DNA of 64,000 nucleotides. Source: Syntrophomonas sp. DTU019. GTDB taxonomy: Bacteria; Bacillota; Syntrophomonadia; Syntrophomonadales; Syntrophomonadaceae. The position numbers and the translations under genes are program-made. Each line of letters begins with the position of its first letter. The first letter of the stretch is position 1. The stretch covers positions 1-64,000 of the forward strand of contig CAJYDM010000002.1 of NCBI GenBank assembly GCA_913757435.1, read 5' to 3'. The notes beneath the pieces were generated by a model. That model was not told the DNA's origin. It was given only the letters and a program-made list of their open reading frames with translations, and made no database searches. Shown in pieces: positions 8,885-18,669 of this stretch.

Positions 8885-9981
8885 CTACATAATGCTAATA
8901 GAATCGCTGGTTTCACCAATGGGTTGATATACTAAACCGTTTATAATAACACTTTCGACCATGAAGGTGTATGTTCCCATAGCAGACTTGGTCTGGTCGG
9001 AAGTCAGGGTAGCAACTCCGTCCAGGCCGGTACTACCCTTGTCAGCATCGGCAGCGGGGCTGCTCCAACGTCCTAAAATAGTGGCATCAGCAATCAGCGC
9101 CCCGGGTTCGCCTACACTAACCCTAGCCTCGACACGGGTGAAAACGTTTTTACCAGCCGTCTTGAATCGCGGTGTCAGGTCAATACTGATATTTACGGTT
9201 TTGGTCGTGGCCAACGGCCAATTTAAGGCCGAAAAAGCATCCACCAAACCCCAACCGTAAGTTTCATCCCAACCACACTCACCCAGATCCAGGGCGGTCT
9301 CCTGCAAGGCGTTGCGCACCTGGGAGGGGGTGGTGGCACTGCCCCCAGCGATTACCAGAGCGGCAACCCCGGCTACGTGGGAAGAGGACATGGAGGTTCC
9401 AAGATAAGGCCAATAACCGAAATCACTGAAATCCCGGGTTTGCGGATTAAAGGTCTGCTGCAGTATTCCGTCGCCAACAAAGGCGCCATTCTCATCTAGA
9501 GCAGGTATCCGCCAGGAGCCACCAGGTCGAGTCCTTTTCCATAGTTGGAGTAATCAGCCACGGTCTTGTCTGAACAGGTGGCCCCCACCGCGATGACATA
9601 GTCATTATAGGCGGCGGGATAGCAGAGCTTGCGCGAACCATCGTTGCCCGCGGCAGCGACTATAGTGACTCCTTTGCCATATGCATAGGCCAGGGCGTCT
9701 TTCAGCACCGAGGAAGGCTGAGATCCCCCCAGACTGAGATTGATGACCTGGGCGCCCTTATCGGCAGCCCAGCGAATGCCGCTGGCAATATCGGCATAAG
9801 AACCTGACCCGTCGCTGTCCAGCACCTTGATGGGCATCAGGGTAGCGCCAAAAGCAATTCCAGCCACTCCTATGCTATTATTGGTGCTCTGGGCGATAGT
9901 GCCGGCCAGATGGCTTCCATGGCTGTTGTCATCATTAGGATGGGTATCCTGATTGACAAAATCGTACGCGATGCTGAAAGC
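8885..9981 (-). pseudogene. Broken subtilisin-like serine protease (S8), 5' truncated and frameshifted
   Basis: The 5' part carries the catalytic-His motif HGSHLAGT and AAAGNDGS. A single-base frameshift near 9508-9512 then ends the frame after LVAPGGYLL. The next frame continues PALDENGAF and reaches the catalytic-Ser motif GTSMSSSHVAG, then a C-terminal beta domain. Upstream of 9981 the frame meets a stop and the MarR gene begins, so the signal peptide and the catalytic-Asp region are missing. Both losses make it a pseudogene unless the frameshift is an assembly error, in which case the 5' truncation would still remain. Confidence 0.85.
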
Positions 9982-9998
9982 TTATTTAAGGCCCACAT

Positions 9999-10436
9999 CT
10001 ATGATGAAACAGCCTTGTTGATCTCCTTGTCGAAAAGATCCATGGAGTGCTGCAATATACCAGCGATCTCAGGAGCGATCATGCCGCGAATAAATTGATT
10101 GAAAGACTCGGCCTCCGGCACCAGCTGGTTAATCGCCAAATCACGCCCTTTTTCGGTCAGATATATCTTGGTGCCGCGGCGGTCATCAGGGTCATCTTTC
10201 CTTTGTACCAGGTTTTCTTTTTCCAGCCGGTCAATCAGTCCGGTGAGTGCGGAGCTGTCCAATTCTATACGGGCAGCAATATCTTTGACGCTGGAACCCT
10301 CATAGTTGTTGACGTCCAGAATCACGAAACTTTGCGGCGCGGTGATCCCATATTCTGAACAGCGGGCTGTCCATAGCCGGCTTACTTTGCGGGAAATGGC
10401 ATTCAGTCGAAAACACCAAAAATCAGTAAATTGCAT
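9999..10436 (-). CDS. MarR-family transcriptional regulator
   Basis: This 145-residue winged-helix protein has the recognition-helix region SSVKDIAARIELDSSALTGLIDRLEKENLV followed by the wing motif RKDDPDDRRGTKIYLTEKG, typical of MarR/SlyA. It lies about 140 bp downstream of the acyl-CoA dehydrogenase on the same strand. The target could be that gene or itself; no operator was identified. Its 3' end abuts the truncated subtilase. Confidence 0.88.
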   Translation of the reverse strand: MQFTDFWCFRLNAISRKVSRLWTARCSEYGITAPQSFVILDVNNYEGSSVKDIAARIELDSSALTGLIDRLEKENLVQRKDDPDDRRGTKIYLTEKGRDLAINQLVPEAESFNQFIRGMIAPEIAGILQHSMDLFDKEINKAVSS

Positions 10437-10577
10437 TATTTTGATTCAACCCCTCAGCCCAAATAAATCTGTATTACTTAACTTCATATATATAAATTAA
10501 ATCTCGATCATCAAAAACCGTGCCAGCCTTCTCATCCCATCCTCCTTAATTAGCCTGGTTACTTCAAACTGTGGGAA

Positions 10578-11729
10578 TCAGCGCTTCCTTAGGATATCCC
10601 CGGCCAGGATGATCTGCTGCATATGCAAGACTCCTTCAATCTGGGGGCCCATAGCAGCATCCCGGTACACCCTGGCAATCTCGGCATCCTGCATGAGGCC
10701 ATAGGAACCATGCACATCCAGGGAAATCCGGGCTGCTTCCTGGGCATTGCGGGCTACCACTGCTTTGGCTAGGGCTGCTTCCCGGGCAAAATCCCGGTAA
10801 CTCTTAGGATCATTGGCCAGGAACCCCAGCCGGTAGCAGAGCCAGCGTGACGATTCATATAGTCCGGCTATTTCCGCCACTTTCAGCTGAATGGCCTGGA
10901 ACTTGGCAATGGGCTGTTCGCGGTGAGTTCTTTCGTTGGCATACCGCACCGCCAGTTCCAAGGCGGCCAGGGTGCTTCCCAGCGCCAGCGAGTTCATCCC
11001 GATCTTACCGTAGGCGATGCCAAATTGCAGAATCGGATAGCCATCGCCGATTTTCCCCAGCACATTGTCCAGCGGCACAACCACATCCTTGAGGTTAAAG
11101 TCCACCACATCCCCGCCGTGCCAGCCCAACTTTTCCCACGGCTGGGAGATGGAGTAGCCGGGACAGAACTTGTCAATGATAAATGCGGTAGGAACCCCGC
11201 TTTCAGCCTCAATGGCGAAGACAGTCAGAGGCCCCTGGTATCCTGCATTGGATATGAATCGTTTGGCGCCATTCAAGATGAATTCATCGCCCCGTCTTAC
11301 TGCAGTTGTGGTCAGCTGCTTGGGATCGGAGCCGGTTCCGGGCTCGGTAAAGGCAAAGGAGGCGATATGCTCCCCGCTGGCCGCTTTGGGCAGAAAGCGT
11401 GCTTTCTGCTCATCAGTGCCGAAGTTGGCTATGGCTCCCAAACCGAGGTTATGAGCCGACAGGATCAGCCCCGGGCCGCAATGCACACGCGCTATTTGTT
11501 CCATGGCCAGGACATAGCTCAAATACCCCGCCCCGGCACCGCCGTATTGTTCAGGAATGTTCATCCCGAACAGATCCAGTCCGGCCAGTCCGGCCAGACC
11601 GGCCAGGATCTCGTCGGGTACGCGGTTTTCCTTTTCAATCCTCCTGGTCGCCGGACGCAGGTACTGCTCGGCAAACTCCCGGGCCATCTGTTGAATCAAT
11701 AACTCTTCTGTGCTAAAGGTAAAATCCAC
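10578..11729 (-). CDS. Acyl-CoA dehydrogenase
   Basis: This 383-residue protein has full length and order of the FAD-dependent acyl-CoA dehydrogenase family: an N-terminal helical domain, FAFTEPGTGSDP (flavin/substrate loop), KRFISNAG, LDVHGSYGLM and the C-terminal YRDAAMGPQIEGVLHMQ, with Glu in the catalytic-base position. It oxidises acyl-CoA to enoyl-CoA and passes electrons to ETF. It is flanked by a MarR regulator downstream but no beta-oxidation partners. GAGGAG lies upstream of the ATG. Chain-length specificity cannot be told. Confidence 0.92.
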   Translation of the reverse strand: MDFTFSTEELLIQQMAREFAEQYLRPATRRIEKENRVPDEILAGLAGLAGLDLFGMNIPEQYGGAGAGYLSYVLAMEQIARVHCGPGLILSAHNLGLGAIANFGTDEQKARFLPKAASGEHIASFAFTEPGTGSDPKQLTTTAVRRGDEFILNGAKRFISNAGYQGPLTVFAIEAESGVPTAFIIDKFCPGYSISQPWEKLGWHGGDVVDFNLKDVVVPLDNVLGKIGDGYPILQFGIAYGKIGMNSLALGSTLAALELAVRYANERTHREQPIAKFQAIQLKVAEIAGLYESSRWLCYRLGFLANDPKSYRDFAREAALAKAVVARNAQEAARISLDVHGSYGLMQDAEIARVYRDAAMGPQIEGVLHMQQIILAGDILRKR

Positions 11730-12279
11730 TTTTCATCCGCTCCTCTCAAACCTGGCTTATTATTTCCGGTTGTTTTGATATAGTTAATTCCATTGCTGTA
11801 GCTCACGTTTCATATGGCTGCAGCATACATGGTTATCCTGAGGCTTTGGCTTCGTTCCCCCTCATCTCGTTTATTTGGTTGCCGAATTTCTAATAATAGC
11901 TATTCTCCAGGTAGGTGGCGCTGACCGAGCTTTGCTGGATTTATTTATGCATTGATTACTTACATGTTATTTGCTTATATGCAACCAAATTAGCATTATC
12001 AGTTTGAGCCTGTCAATCAGTTTATTTGTCAGCTTATGGGTTATTATGCCCGGATGACAATATACTGATCATGGCCCGTTCTTCCACTTCTTCGGCAGGG
12101 TCTAAAAGCACCTCCGGTGCTTTTGGAGCGGCTTAAGACATGGTTATTACCGAAGGCGATATAGCGGGAATGATATTAAAATAAAGCGTGGCGAGGGGAA
12201 TGTAAGCCATAAATAAAGTTTACATGTAAGTAATCCCAATCATTATCCCAGTTCAAGGCTCATACGTGATCTGTGAGCG
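11730..12279. other. 550-bp gap with one hairpin, no gene seen
   Basis: I find no ORF with family similarity or ribosome site here. At 12104-12124 a 9-bp AAAAGCACC/GGTGCTTTT stem with a 3-nt loop may be a bidirectional terminator. The promoter region of the acyl-CoA dehydrogenase should lie near 11760-11900 but no clear boxes stand out. Confidence 0.4.
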
Positions 12280-12836
12280 CTACAGCAGAAAACAACATAT
12301 TAGTCCCCCGTTTGTTCCGGGCTGGCGCAGATTTTCCGGCAGCCACATCCCGATAGGCTCATAAAGAGCTTGCTTGATGCTGCACAATTCGCCCCAGATA
12401 TCACAACCCACCTCGTTGCAGTAATCGAAATAGTTATCGGCCTTTACTCCCCTTTTTAAAATAAGCCTTCTGGGCGGTCTATCCACCCCCTGCACAAAGA
12501 TGACTTTAGTATCGGTCTTGTCTGGCATATTAACAGCTCCCTTCATCTTAATGAGGTGATAATCACGGATGCTGGTGGGCATAAAAAGCGGTATCATGGG
12601 GGTGTTCTTACGGTAATCCTGCGGGGTCATGCCGAATCTATCCGAAAAGGCCCGGGTGAAAACCTCATGTGAATTGAAGGCGAAATCAAGAGCCACGTCT
12701 ATGACACGTTTGCTATCATCCCAGAGTTCAATGGCGGCTCGGGATAAGCGCAGCCAGCGCATGTATTCCAGGGGCGTTTTGCCAATGTACTCCTTGAATG
12801 TTCGCGAAGTATACCACGGGGAATAGCCCGCTGCCC
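12280..12836 (-). pseudogene. AraC-family regulator, 5' truncated
   Basis: The frame contains the end of the first AraC helix-turn-helix and the whole second one (AAGYSPWYTSRTFKEYIGK, VIDVALDFAFNSHEVFTRAF, RFGMTPQDYRK) plus the start of a GyrI-like effector domain. The first DNA-binding helices are missing: upstream of about 12836 the sequence becomes a nitroreductase remnant on the opposite strand. The C-terminus ends abruptly (GGLICCFLL) before the effector domain is complete. A junction of two gene fragments is the simplest reading. Confidence 0.75.
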
Positions 12837-12839
12837 AAA

Positions 12840-13258
12840 TGGATGTTTTCTCCTGCCGCCCTGTTAGTAATGCGTCCTGTGCTGGGAAAAGAGTATGTTG
12901 AGTCTTCCCGGACTTTCCTGGCTCCGGCCATTGATTTCTTTGTAGAAGAAAAAAAGAAGGGAATCGACTATCTTTTATACGCTGCTCCCCTGGCTTTGTA
13001 TTTTCACGTTTCGCCTTATGCTGATCCACTTGATCCTGTAATCGCCGCCACTTATGCCATGATTACCGCTGAAACCCTGGGCTTGGGCAGTTGTATGATA
13101 GGAACAGTAGCCTATGGTTTCGATATAGCAAGGAGCTGAAGAAAAAATACGGTATACCAGCCAGAAATCAGCAGGGGATAATGTTAATAATGGGCTACCC
13201 GGCGGTAAAATACAGGCGAGGTATTAAGCGCGCTTTAGCCAATGTCACTTATTACTGA
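12840..13258 (+). pseudogene. Nitroreductase-family C-terminal remnant with frameshift
   Basis: The plus strand encodes EYVESSRTFLAPAIDFFVEE, LLYAAPLALYFHVSPYADP and AATYAMITAETLGLGSCMIG, typical of the C-terminal half of 4Fe-4S-linked nitroreductases. Near 13130 the frame breaks after YGFDIARS and resumes one frame over as KELKKKYGIPARNQQGIMLI through KRALANVTYY and a stop at 13258. The N-terminal half and any ferredoxin domain are absent, so this is a fragment. Confidence 0.75.
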
Positions 13259-13264
13259 GTATAT

Positions 13265-14107
13265 GACAGATGGGGGGGTGACAAATGGGAGTTCCATCCC
13301 AATCAAAACCGGCTGGAGGCTGTTTAGCACCCCGCTTGTTCATGGCAATGATCGCTTGGGCTTGGTATTTATCTCTAATCAGAGAGTAGATTTCACGATG
13401 GTCATAGCCAGCGTCCATCAAGAAATATTCTATTTTGGATTTGGTATTTGAACAACACTGCTTCACCAGTTCCAAAGCCACACTGGAATCAGAACAGTTA
13501 GCCGGTGTTACCTTCATTGCTATGGGAAGCCCGGACTTTAAATCGGTGCCAATGTGAAGCTTGTAGCCGAACCACTTGATGGGATTGCCGTTGGTATCAC
13601 TCTTAATACCCCAATCAGCGGCTTTACCATCCTGGATAATATTCTTGCGGGGAACGGACTTCTCATAGGCTTCTACCTTGGTAGCATCAATTGCTACTGA
13701 AGAAAGATCCAGCAGGTCCGTTTCCTCTGCTTGTTTAACCAGAGCAGAAAACAGTGTTTGTAAGCAACCGCTCTTAGCAAGTTTTGCATAAAAACGACTG
13801 AAACAAGAATTACTTGGCGCAGTGCCAAAGGGTTCAAAGCCACAAACATACCTTAATATGGATCATAGCTAAGACGTTCAACCAGTTGGGTAAAAGTACC
13901 CATATTCTCTAGCCTCATCGCTATCACGGCATTTAACATTGCATGAGCTGGATACGGTTTGGGTCCGGCTTTTTTCTCACCGGGTTTATTCAATTTAGCA
14001 AGAACTGGTTGTAAATCAAGGGTGTCAATTATTTTCTCAAGCCTTGATTTTGGCTGCATTTTCAATGCGTCTTCAAAGGAGAAAATGCAGTTCTGTCGAA
14101 TATTCAT
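13265..14107 (-). pseudogene. IS transposase (DDE, IS4/IS5-like) with frameshift and lost 3' end
   Basis: The N-terminal DUF772-type region (KLNKPGEKKAGPKPYPAHAMLNA) runs from 14107 and stops at 13853 after LSYDPY. The other frame continues directly (SILRYVCGFEPFG), through VAIDATKVEAYEK (catalytic Asp), KLHIGTDLKSGLPIAM and YFLMDAGYDHREIY (second Asp). It then ends in DWDGTPICHPPICH, joining a degenerate repeat. The terminal catalytic Glu region is missing. It is a dead insertion sequence wedged between the nitroreductase remnant and RecQ. Confidence 0.8.
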
Positions 14108-14269
14108 AAGTGACTTCTCCTCTCACGGGTTATTTGTTTAGTCACTTATTAATTCGACAAAATGGGGGGTGAAGTCCTTTTTCTGTGCGACTAAAACCCC
14201 GGTATTTTAGCCTTAGGTATTATGCAAAAGTCTCAATTTATAAGAGGAATCATTTTCAGGAGGATTGTA

Positions 14270-16468
14270 ATGACAGCGGAGATTGGCGTTATCATGAAGA
14301 AATATTTTGGCTTCGCGAGTTTTAAACCGGGACAGGCGGAGATCATTGCAAGCATCCGGCAACAGCGGGATACTTTATCGGTATTGCCCACCGGTGGCGG
14401 GAAATCACTTTGTTATCAACTGCCCGCCTTAGTGCTGCCTGGCATCACCTTGGTGATTTCACCGCTCATTGCCTTGATGAAAGATCAGGTAGATGCTCTC
14501 AATATCCAGGGCATCGCAGCATCTCTGGTCAACAGTTCCCTCTCCGGCAAGGAAGTGCGGACGCGCTTATGGCAGGCTTCCCAGGGAGAATATAAACTGC
14601 TCTATGTAGCCCCTGAAAGACTGCAATCGGAGCAATTTAACGATCTGTTGCGGGAATTGCCCATATCACTAGTGGCAGTTGATGAGGCCCACTGCCTTTC
14701 TCAATGGGGGCATGATTTTCGCCCCAGCTATCTGGGTATCGGCTCCTGGGTGGCATCTCAGGCGAGGCGGCCTATTATAGCGGCATTTACGGCCACCGCC
14801 ACAGAACGGGTTAGGGAAGACATTGTTCATAGCCTGGGTTTACAGCAGCCACAGGTCTTTGTAAATAGTTTTGACCGCCCCAATCTGCGCTTTGCAGTAA
14901 TTAAGAGCGGTGATCGCGGCCAGTTTATAACACATTACTTAAAAGACCATCCGGAACAGTCCGGGATTATCTATGCAGCAACCCGAAAAGAAGTGGACCG
15001 CCTCCATGACAATTTGATAGCCCAGGGGGTTAAGGCGGCAAAATACCATGCCGGCATGAATAATCAAGATAGAAGCACCGCCCAGGAGGATTTTATTTAT
15101 GACCGTATCCAGGCCATAGTGGCTACCAACGCCTTCGGTCTGGGCATCGATAAATCCAATGCCGCTTTTGTGATCCATCACAATATGCCCCGTCATCTGG
15201 AAGCCTACTATCAGGAGGCGGGGAGGGCCGGCAGGGATGGAGAGAAGGCGGATTGCATCCTGCTCTATCAGCCCGCCGACATACAGATGCAAAAGTATTT
15301 GATCGAACAGAGTATTCTGTCTGAACAGAGAAAACAGGTGGAATATGCCAAACTCCAGGATATGATCGACTATTGCCATACCTCGGGTTGCCTGCGCGCC
15401 TATATTCTCAAATATTTCGGGGAAAACCCTGCTGCCGAGAATTGCAGCAACTGCTCCAATTGCAATGATTTTGAAATTCAGGACGTTACCATTGAATCCC
15501 AAAAGGTATTTTCCTGCATCTACCGAATGAGACAGCAATACGGCAGTTCATTGGTGGCAGCGGTACTGAATGGCTCCAGGCAAAAGCGCATCATGGAGTT
15601 GGGTTTCGATGGGCTGTCCACTTATGGCATTTTAAAGGAGTGGACCGCCGCGCAAACAGTTGAATTCATCCATCTACTGGCAGCCGAAGAATATCTCCAT
15701 ATCAGCACAGGACAATACCCAGTGGTTAGACTCAGCCCGAAAGCCTTCCCTGTTCTGCGCGGCCAGGAGCCGGTACTCATTCGCATGCTTCCCAAGCCGC
15801 AAGCCGCATTACCTCGCGATCAGATCTTGCAAGCCTTGCGATCCTTGCGCCAAACTATCGCTCAGCAGCAGCAAGTGCCTCCTTACGTCGTCTTTTCGGA
15901 CAAGACTCTGAGGGAAATGGCTGATCGCCTGCCTTTAGAACGGGAAGCCATGCTGAGTATTACCGGTGTAGGCGAGGTCAAATATGATAAATACGGCCGG
16001 TCTTTCCTAGAGTTGATCGGCCAATATGCAGGCGAAAAAACTATTTCGTCAGAATTTCAAGGCGAGTCCACGGAAAAAAGGCCCCGTCAAAAGGGTCCGG
16101 CTTCAAAACAAAAACTGGAGCAAGCCCCTCCAACCCGGGAGGAGAAAACGCCTACTCATATTTTGAGCTGGCAATTGTTCCATACAGGCCAAAGTGTTGC
16201 GGAAATAGCCCGCCAACGCCAGCGGGGCATCATAACTATACAAGGGCACCTGATCCAGGCTGCTGGGGAAGGCTATGCGGTGGACTGGAGTCAATTCATC
16301 ACCGAACAACAAGAGGAGCAGGTGCTGCAGGCCGCCAGGCAAGTTGGATTTGAGAAATTAAAACCTATCAAAGAAATTCTCCCTGATGAAATCGACTACT
16401 TCATGATTAAGATCACTTTATTTAAAAATGGCCTGAAGGGAAGCAGAGTGACTGGTAGTGACACATAG
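14270..16468 (+). CDS. recQ: RecQ-family ATP-dependent DNA helicase
   Basis: This is a 732-residue 3'-5' DNA helicase. I see LPTGGGKSLCYQLP (Walker A), AVDEAHCLSQWGHDFRPSY (DEAH box plus aromatic loop), TATERVREDI, ATNAFGLGIDKSNAAFVIH and YYQEAGRAGRDG (motif VI). A Cys-rich zinc site (NCSNCSNCND) follows, then an RQC region, an HRDC domain and a C-terminal HTH_40-type domain. The ATG at 14270 is preferred because AGGAGG sits 6 nt before it; the frame is open further upstream. The last codons (GSRVTGSDT) run into a short palindromic repeat and a MITE-like element, so the native C-terminus may have been replaced. Confidence 0.93.
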   Translation: MTAEIGVIMKKYFGFASFKPGQAEIIASIRQQRDTLSVLPTGGGKSLCYQLPALVLPGITLVISPLIALMKDQVDALNIQGIAASLVNSSLSGKEVRTRLWQASQGEYKLLYVAPERLQSEQFNDLLRELPISLVAVDEAHCLSQWGHDFRPSYLGIGSWVASQARRPIIAAFTATATERVREDIVHSLGLQQPQVFVNSFDRPNLRFAVIKSGDRGQFITHYLKDHPEQSGIIYAATRKEVDRLHDNLIAQGVKAAKYHAGMNNQDRSTAQEDFIYDRIQAIVATNAFGLGIDKSNAAFVIHHNMPRHLEAYYQEAGRAGRDGEKADCILLYQPADIQMQKYLIEQSILSEQRKQVEYAKLQDMIDYCHTSGCLRAYILKYFGENPAAENCSNCSNCNDFEIQDVTIESQKVFSCIYRMRQQYGSSLVAAVLNGSRQKRIMELGFDGLSTYGILKEWTAAQTVEFIHLLAAEEYLHISTGQYPVVRLSPKAFPVLRGQEPVLIRMLPKPQAALPRDQILQALRSLRQTIAQQQQVPPYVVFSDKTLREMADRLPLEREAMLSITGVGEVKYDKYGRSFLELIGQYAGEKTISSEFQGESTEKRPRQKGPASKQKLEQAPPTREEKTPTHILSWQLFHTGQSVAEIARQRQRGIITIQGHLIQAAGEGYAVDWSQFITEQQEEQVLQAARQVGFEKLKPIKEILPDEIDYFMIKITLFKNGLKGSRVTGSDT

Positions 16469-16469
16469 G

Positions 16470-16639
16470 GACGTCAGGCTGTGCGAATAGTCCTTGAATT
16501 CATGAACTGTGCTCTCAAAGTGGGGGACGGTCGCAACATTCCGAGCTAAATGCTAGCCTCCATCCCATATATCAGCCTCAAATCAGCCAAAAGCGGGGCG
16601 CTTAAAAAACGTAGAATAGTCTTTACACAGTCTGACGTT
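16470..16639 (+). repeat. MITE-like element, copy A
   Basis: This 170-bp segment starts GACGTCAGGCTGTG and ends CACAGTCTGACGT, giving terminal inverted repeats. The interior (TTGAATTCATGAACTGTGCT... GGAGGCTAGCATTTAGC in complement) is repeated with high similarity and opposite orientation at 19988-20155. It has no coding capacity and abuts the 3' end of recQ. Confidence 0.75.
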
Positions 16640-16648
16640 CGCCTCTGG

Positions 16649-17566
16649 CTATGCCAGCTTTACAAATACTCTGCTCCGGGAAAGCGAGAATACGAACAGG
16701 CTCACCCAAATGAGCCCGAATGACAGCAGGTGGCCGCGGGTAAAAGGCTCGTGGTAGGCTATAACCCCAAGCAGCAGGGTGATGGTGGGGCTGATATACT
16801 GCAGAAAACCTACCACCACCAGGGGCAGAAGTTTGGTTCCGGCCGCAAACAAGACCAGGGGGATGGCTGTCACCGCCCCAGCCCCCATCAGCAGCAGACT
16901 GACCGGGGTAAAGCTGAACTCGAAGGAGCTGCTGCCAGTGGATAAAACATAGCTCAGATAGGGCACGGCGAAAGAACAGGTCAGGAGAGTTTCCAGGGTA
17001 AGGCCGGTTACGGAACCGATATCGACCGTCTTTTTGATAAGGCCATAAAGCCCGAAAGTCACTGCCAAAACCATGGCCACCCAGGGGAAGGCACCATATT
17101 GCAAGGTCAGGCTAAAAACACCCGCCGCTGCCAGCAGGAAAGCGATCAACTGCCCCATCGACAGTCGCTCCTTGATGACGATTACCCCCAGCATAACGCT
17201 GACCAGGGGGTTGATGTAATAACCCAGACTGGTTTGCACAATGTGGTCGTTATTGACCGCCCAAATATAGGTGAGCCAGTTGAGATTGAGTATCACTGCG
17301 GCGATAAATACGGTGGCCATTTTGCCGGGCTGCCGGGCGATCTGAGCAGTCTCGTTGCAGAATTCCTTGAATTTTCCGGTGGCCAGCAAGGGGGCCAACA
17401 AGAAGCCGAAAGCCCAGATGATGCGGTGGGCCAGTATCTGGACTGGGGGCACGTTTTGCAGCAGCTTCCAGTAAATAGGCAGAATTCCCCAAAGCAGGTA
17501 TGCTCCCACCATATATCCTATCCCGGCTGCATTTGGATTGCGTTTTAAAATCTTCATTTCTTTCAC
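16649..17566 (-). CDS. rarD: RarD-type EamA-family transporter
   Basis: This 305-residue integral membrane protein has about ten hydrophobic helices. RarD-type landmarks are YMVGAYLLWGILPIYWKLL at the N-terminus, NLNWLTYIWAVNNDHIVQTSLGYYINPLVSVMLGV, and FLQYISPTITLLLGVIAYHEPF near the C-terminus. RarD proteins are drug/metabolite-superfamily exporters of uncertain substrate. It is monocistronic. A partial copy of its 3' third lies at 35746-35993. Confidence 0.88.
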   Translation of the reverse strand: MKEMKILKRNPNAAGIGYMVGAYLLWGILPIYWKLLQNVPPVQILAHRIIWAFGFLLAPLLATGKFKEFCNETAQIARQPGKMATVFIAAVILNLNWLTYIWAVNNDHIVQTSLGYYINPLVSVMLGVIVIKERLSMGQLIAFLLAAAGVFSLTLQYGAFPWVAMVLAVTFGLYGLIKKTVDIGSVTGLTLETLLTCSFAVPYLSYVLSTGSSSFEFSFTPVSLLLMGAGAVTAIPLVLFAAGTKLLPLVVVGFLQYISPTITLLLGVIAYHEPFTRGHLLSFGLIWVSLFVFSLSRSRVFVKLA

Positions 17567-17688
17567 TTGTACTTACCATCAGACATACCGCTAATTATAG
17601 TTTTCTGATGGTATCTTGGCAAGCCGGATTAGATCTGTGGTAAGTGGGTGCAAAAACGCCTTTTCCAGGGGTCATGAAGTTGACATTT

Positions 17689-17744
17689 AAGGAACGTCCC
17701 CATTTGTCACCAGGAACGTCCCCATTTGTCACCCATTTGTCACC
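17689..17744. repeat. Short palindromic repeat family A, two tandem partial copies
   Basis: Two tandem copies of AGGAACGTCCCCATTTGTCACC and an extra CATTTGTCACC lie directly after the stop codon of the CBO0543-type gene. Same family as the perfect hairpin at 8708. Confidence 0.8.
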
Positions 17745-17745
17745 G

Positions 17746-18363
17746 TCAATTATCGACGTTTTTTCTGGGCTTAAAGGCAGGCTGGGCTGTCCCTTGGTGG
17801 CTTGGGCTATAGGCAGTATGCTGCCGCGCTCTTGACTCGATTCTGAGAACCGCCAGAATCGCCCATCTGCCAATTAAGCCTACCGCAAATAATAAAATAT
17901 AAGAAAAAGCTGGGCCTATATATACAGATTGAATGCCCAAGGATTGGTATAGTGGTGCTATTGCAAATACCGGGGCGGCAATTGCCAGTGCGTTCCAGCC
18001 AATATATTTAGCCCAGGAGTCTGAGTATTGATAGGCCAGCATCAAAAGTATAGGCACAATTGAGAAGTCGAACGGAAAAGGTGCTGGAAGAATTGGGAAC
18101 AGTCTAATGTTAAGCTGCCACAGAGCTCTGGTAGTTCCGGCGATATTTATAAAGACTACCATCACCGAGACAAAAGACCCGAACAGCAATATCTCCAACA
18201 GACGTTTTTTGTCCAGTAACTTAATCCAAACCGCATAAAAGATAACCAGCATGGCGATCAGGCCGAACCACTGAGCCGAAAATAGTTCTTCACTGAGTTA
18301 ATGGTTATATGTTAAATCCCAGAGAGCCACTCTGTATTGGTGAAGCGTATTGACGTAATCCAT
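17746..18363 (-). pseudogene. CBO0543-family membrane protein with in-frame UAA at codon 22
   Basis: A well-placed start (ATG at 18363, GGAGGG 7 nt upstream) opens MDYVNTLHQYRVALWDLTYNH, then a TAA at 18298-18300, and the same frame continues LSEELFSAQWFGLIAMLVIFYAVW. The rest shows family hallmarks: LLDKKRLLEILLFGSFVS, RLFPILPAPFPFDFSIVPILLMLAYQY and several helices. The stop replaces what is usually an aromatic residue before LSE. Re-initiation at the ATG at 18252 could still give a 168-residue product lacking the first helix. I call it a pseudogene pending confirmation of the stop. Confidence 0.75.
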
Positions 18364-18432
18364 AACTACCCTCCACTGCTGTCTTATATTGCTTAATATC
18401 CCCGGGAGTTATAAAAACATTCCCCAACAGAT

Positions 18433-18512
18433 GGTGACAGATGGGGACGTTCCTGGTGACAGATGGGTGACAGATGGGGACGTTCCTTATTTGTCAACCT
18501 GTGTCAACCTGA
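18433..18512. repeat. Short palindromic repeat family A, tandem array
   Basis: There are two copies of GTGACAGATGGGGACGTTCC in tandem with an additional GTGACAGATGG between them, ending in TTATTTGTCAACC. They lie in the intergenic stretch upstream of the CBO0543 gene. Confidence 0.8.
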
Positions 18513-18519
18513 GTATGGC

Positions 18520-18660
18520 GAAACCATCCGGGGATGACCTTCGGCTCACAGGCAATTCCGCCAGGAGTCGTAGTAATTGTCTCGATAGGAAGCAGCAGTC
18601 AGGTAGCGGTGCACTTTGAGGCGCAGCTTGTTTATGTCTTCCAGGGTATGGTCACTTTTT
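18520..18660 (-). pseudogene. Fragment of the TPR-protein gene family (paralogue of 37547-39064)
   Basis: About 130 bp match 38475-38605 closely. In translation the minus strand gives DHTLEDINKLRLKVHRYLTA and YRDNYYDSWRNCL, against DHTLEGINKLRFKVYRDL and YRDNYYDFWRNCL in the intact gene. No other part of that gene is present. Confidence 0.75.
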
Positions 18661-18669
18661 CGCTCCTTG

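Noticed and set aside
10497-10535. A 12-codon ORF (MRRLARFLMIEI) with a GGAGG ribosome site between the acyl-CoA dehydrogenase and MarR genes
   Set aside because: It could be a leader peptide, but it has no attenuator hairpin or codon bias to support it, and such mini-ORFs arise by chance.
12104-12124. Small hairpin in the 11730-12279 gap as a regulatory RNA
   Set aside because: It is only a 9-bp stem with T-runs on both sides; a bidirectional terminator is enough to explain it.
13262-13292. A possible family-A repeat (GACAGATGGGGGGGTGACAAATGG)
   Set aside because: It lacks the ACGTTC core and forms the broken end of the IS transposase frame, so I treat it only as a degenerate copy.
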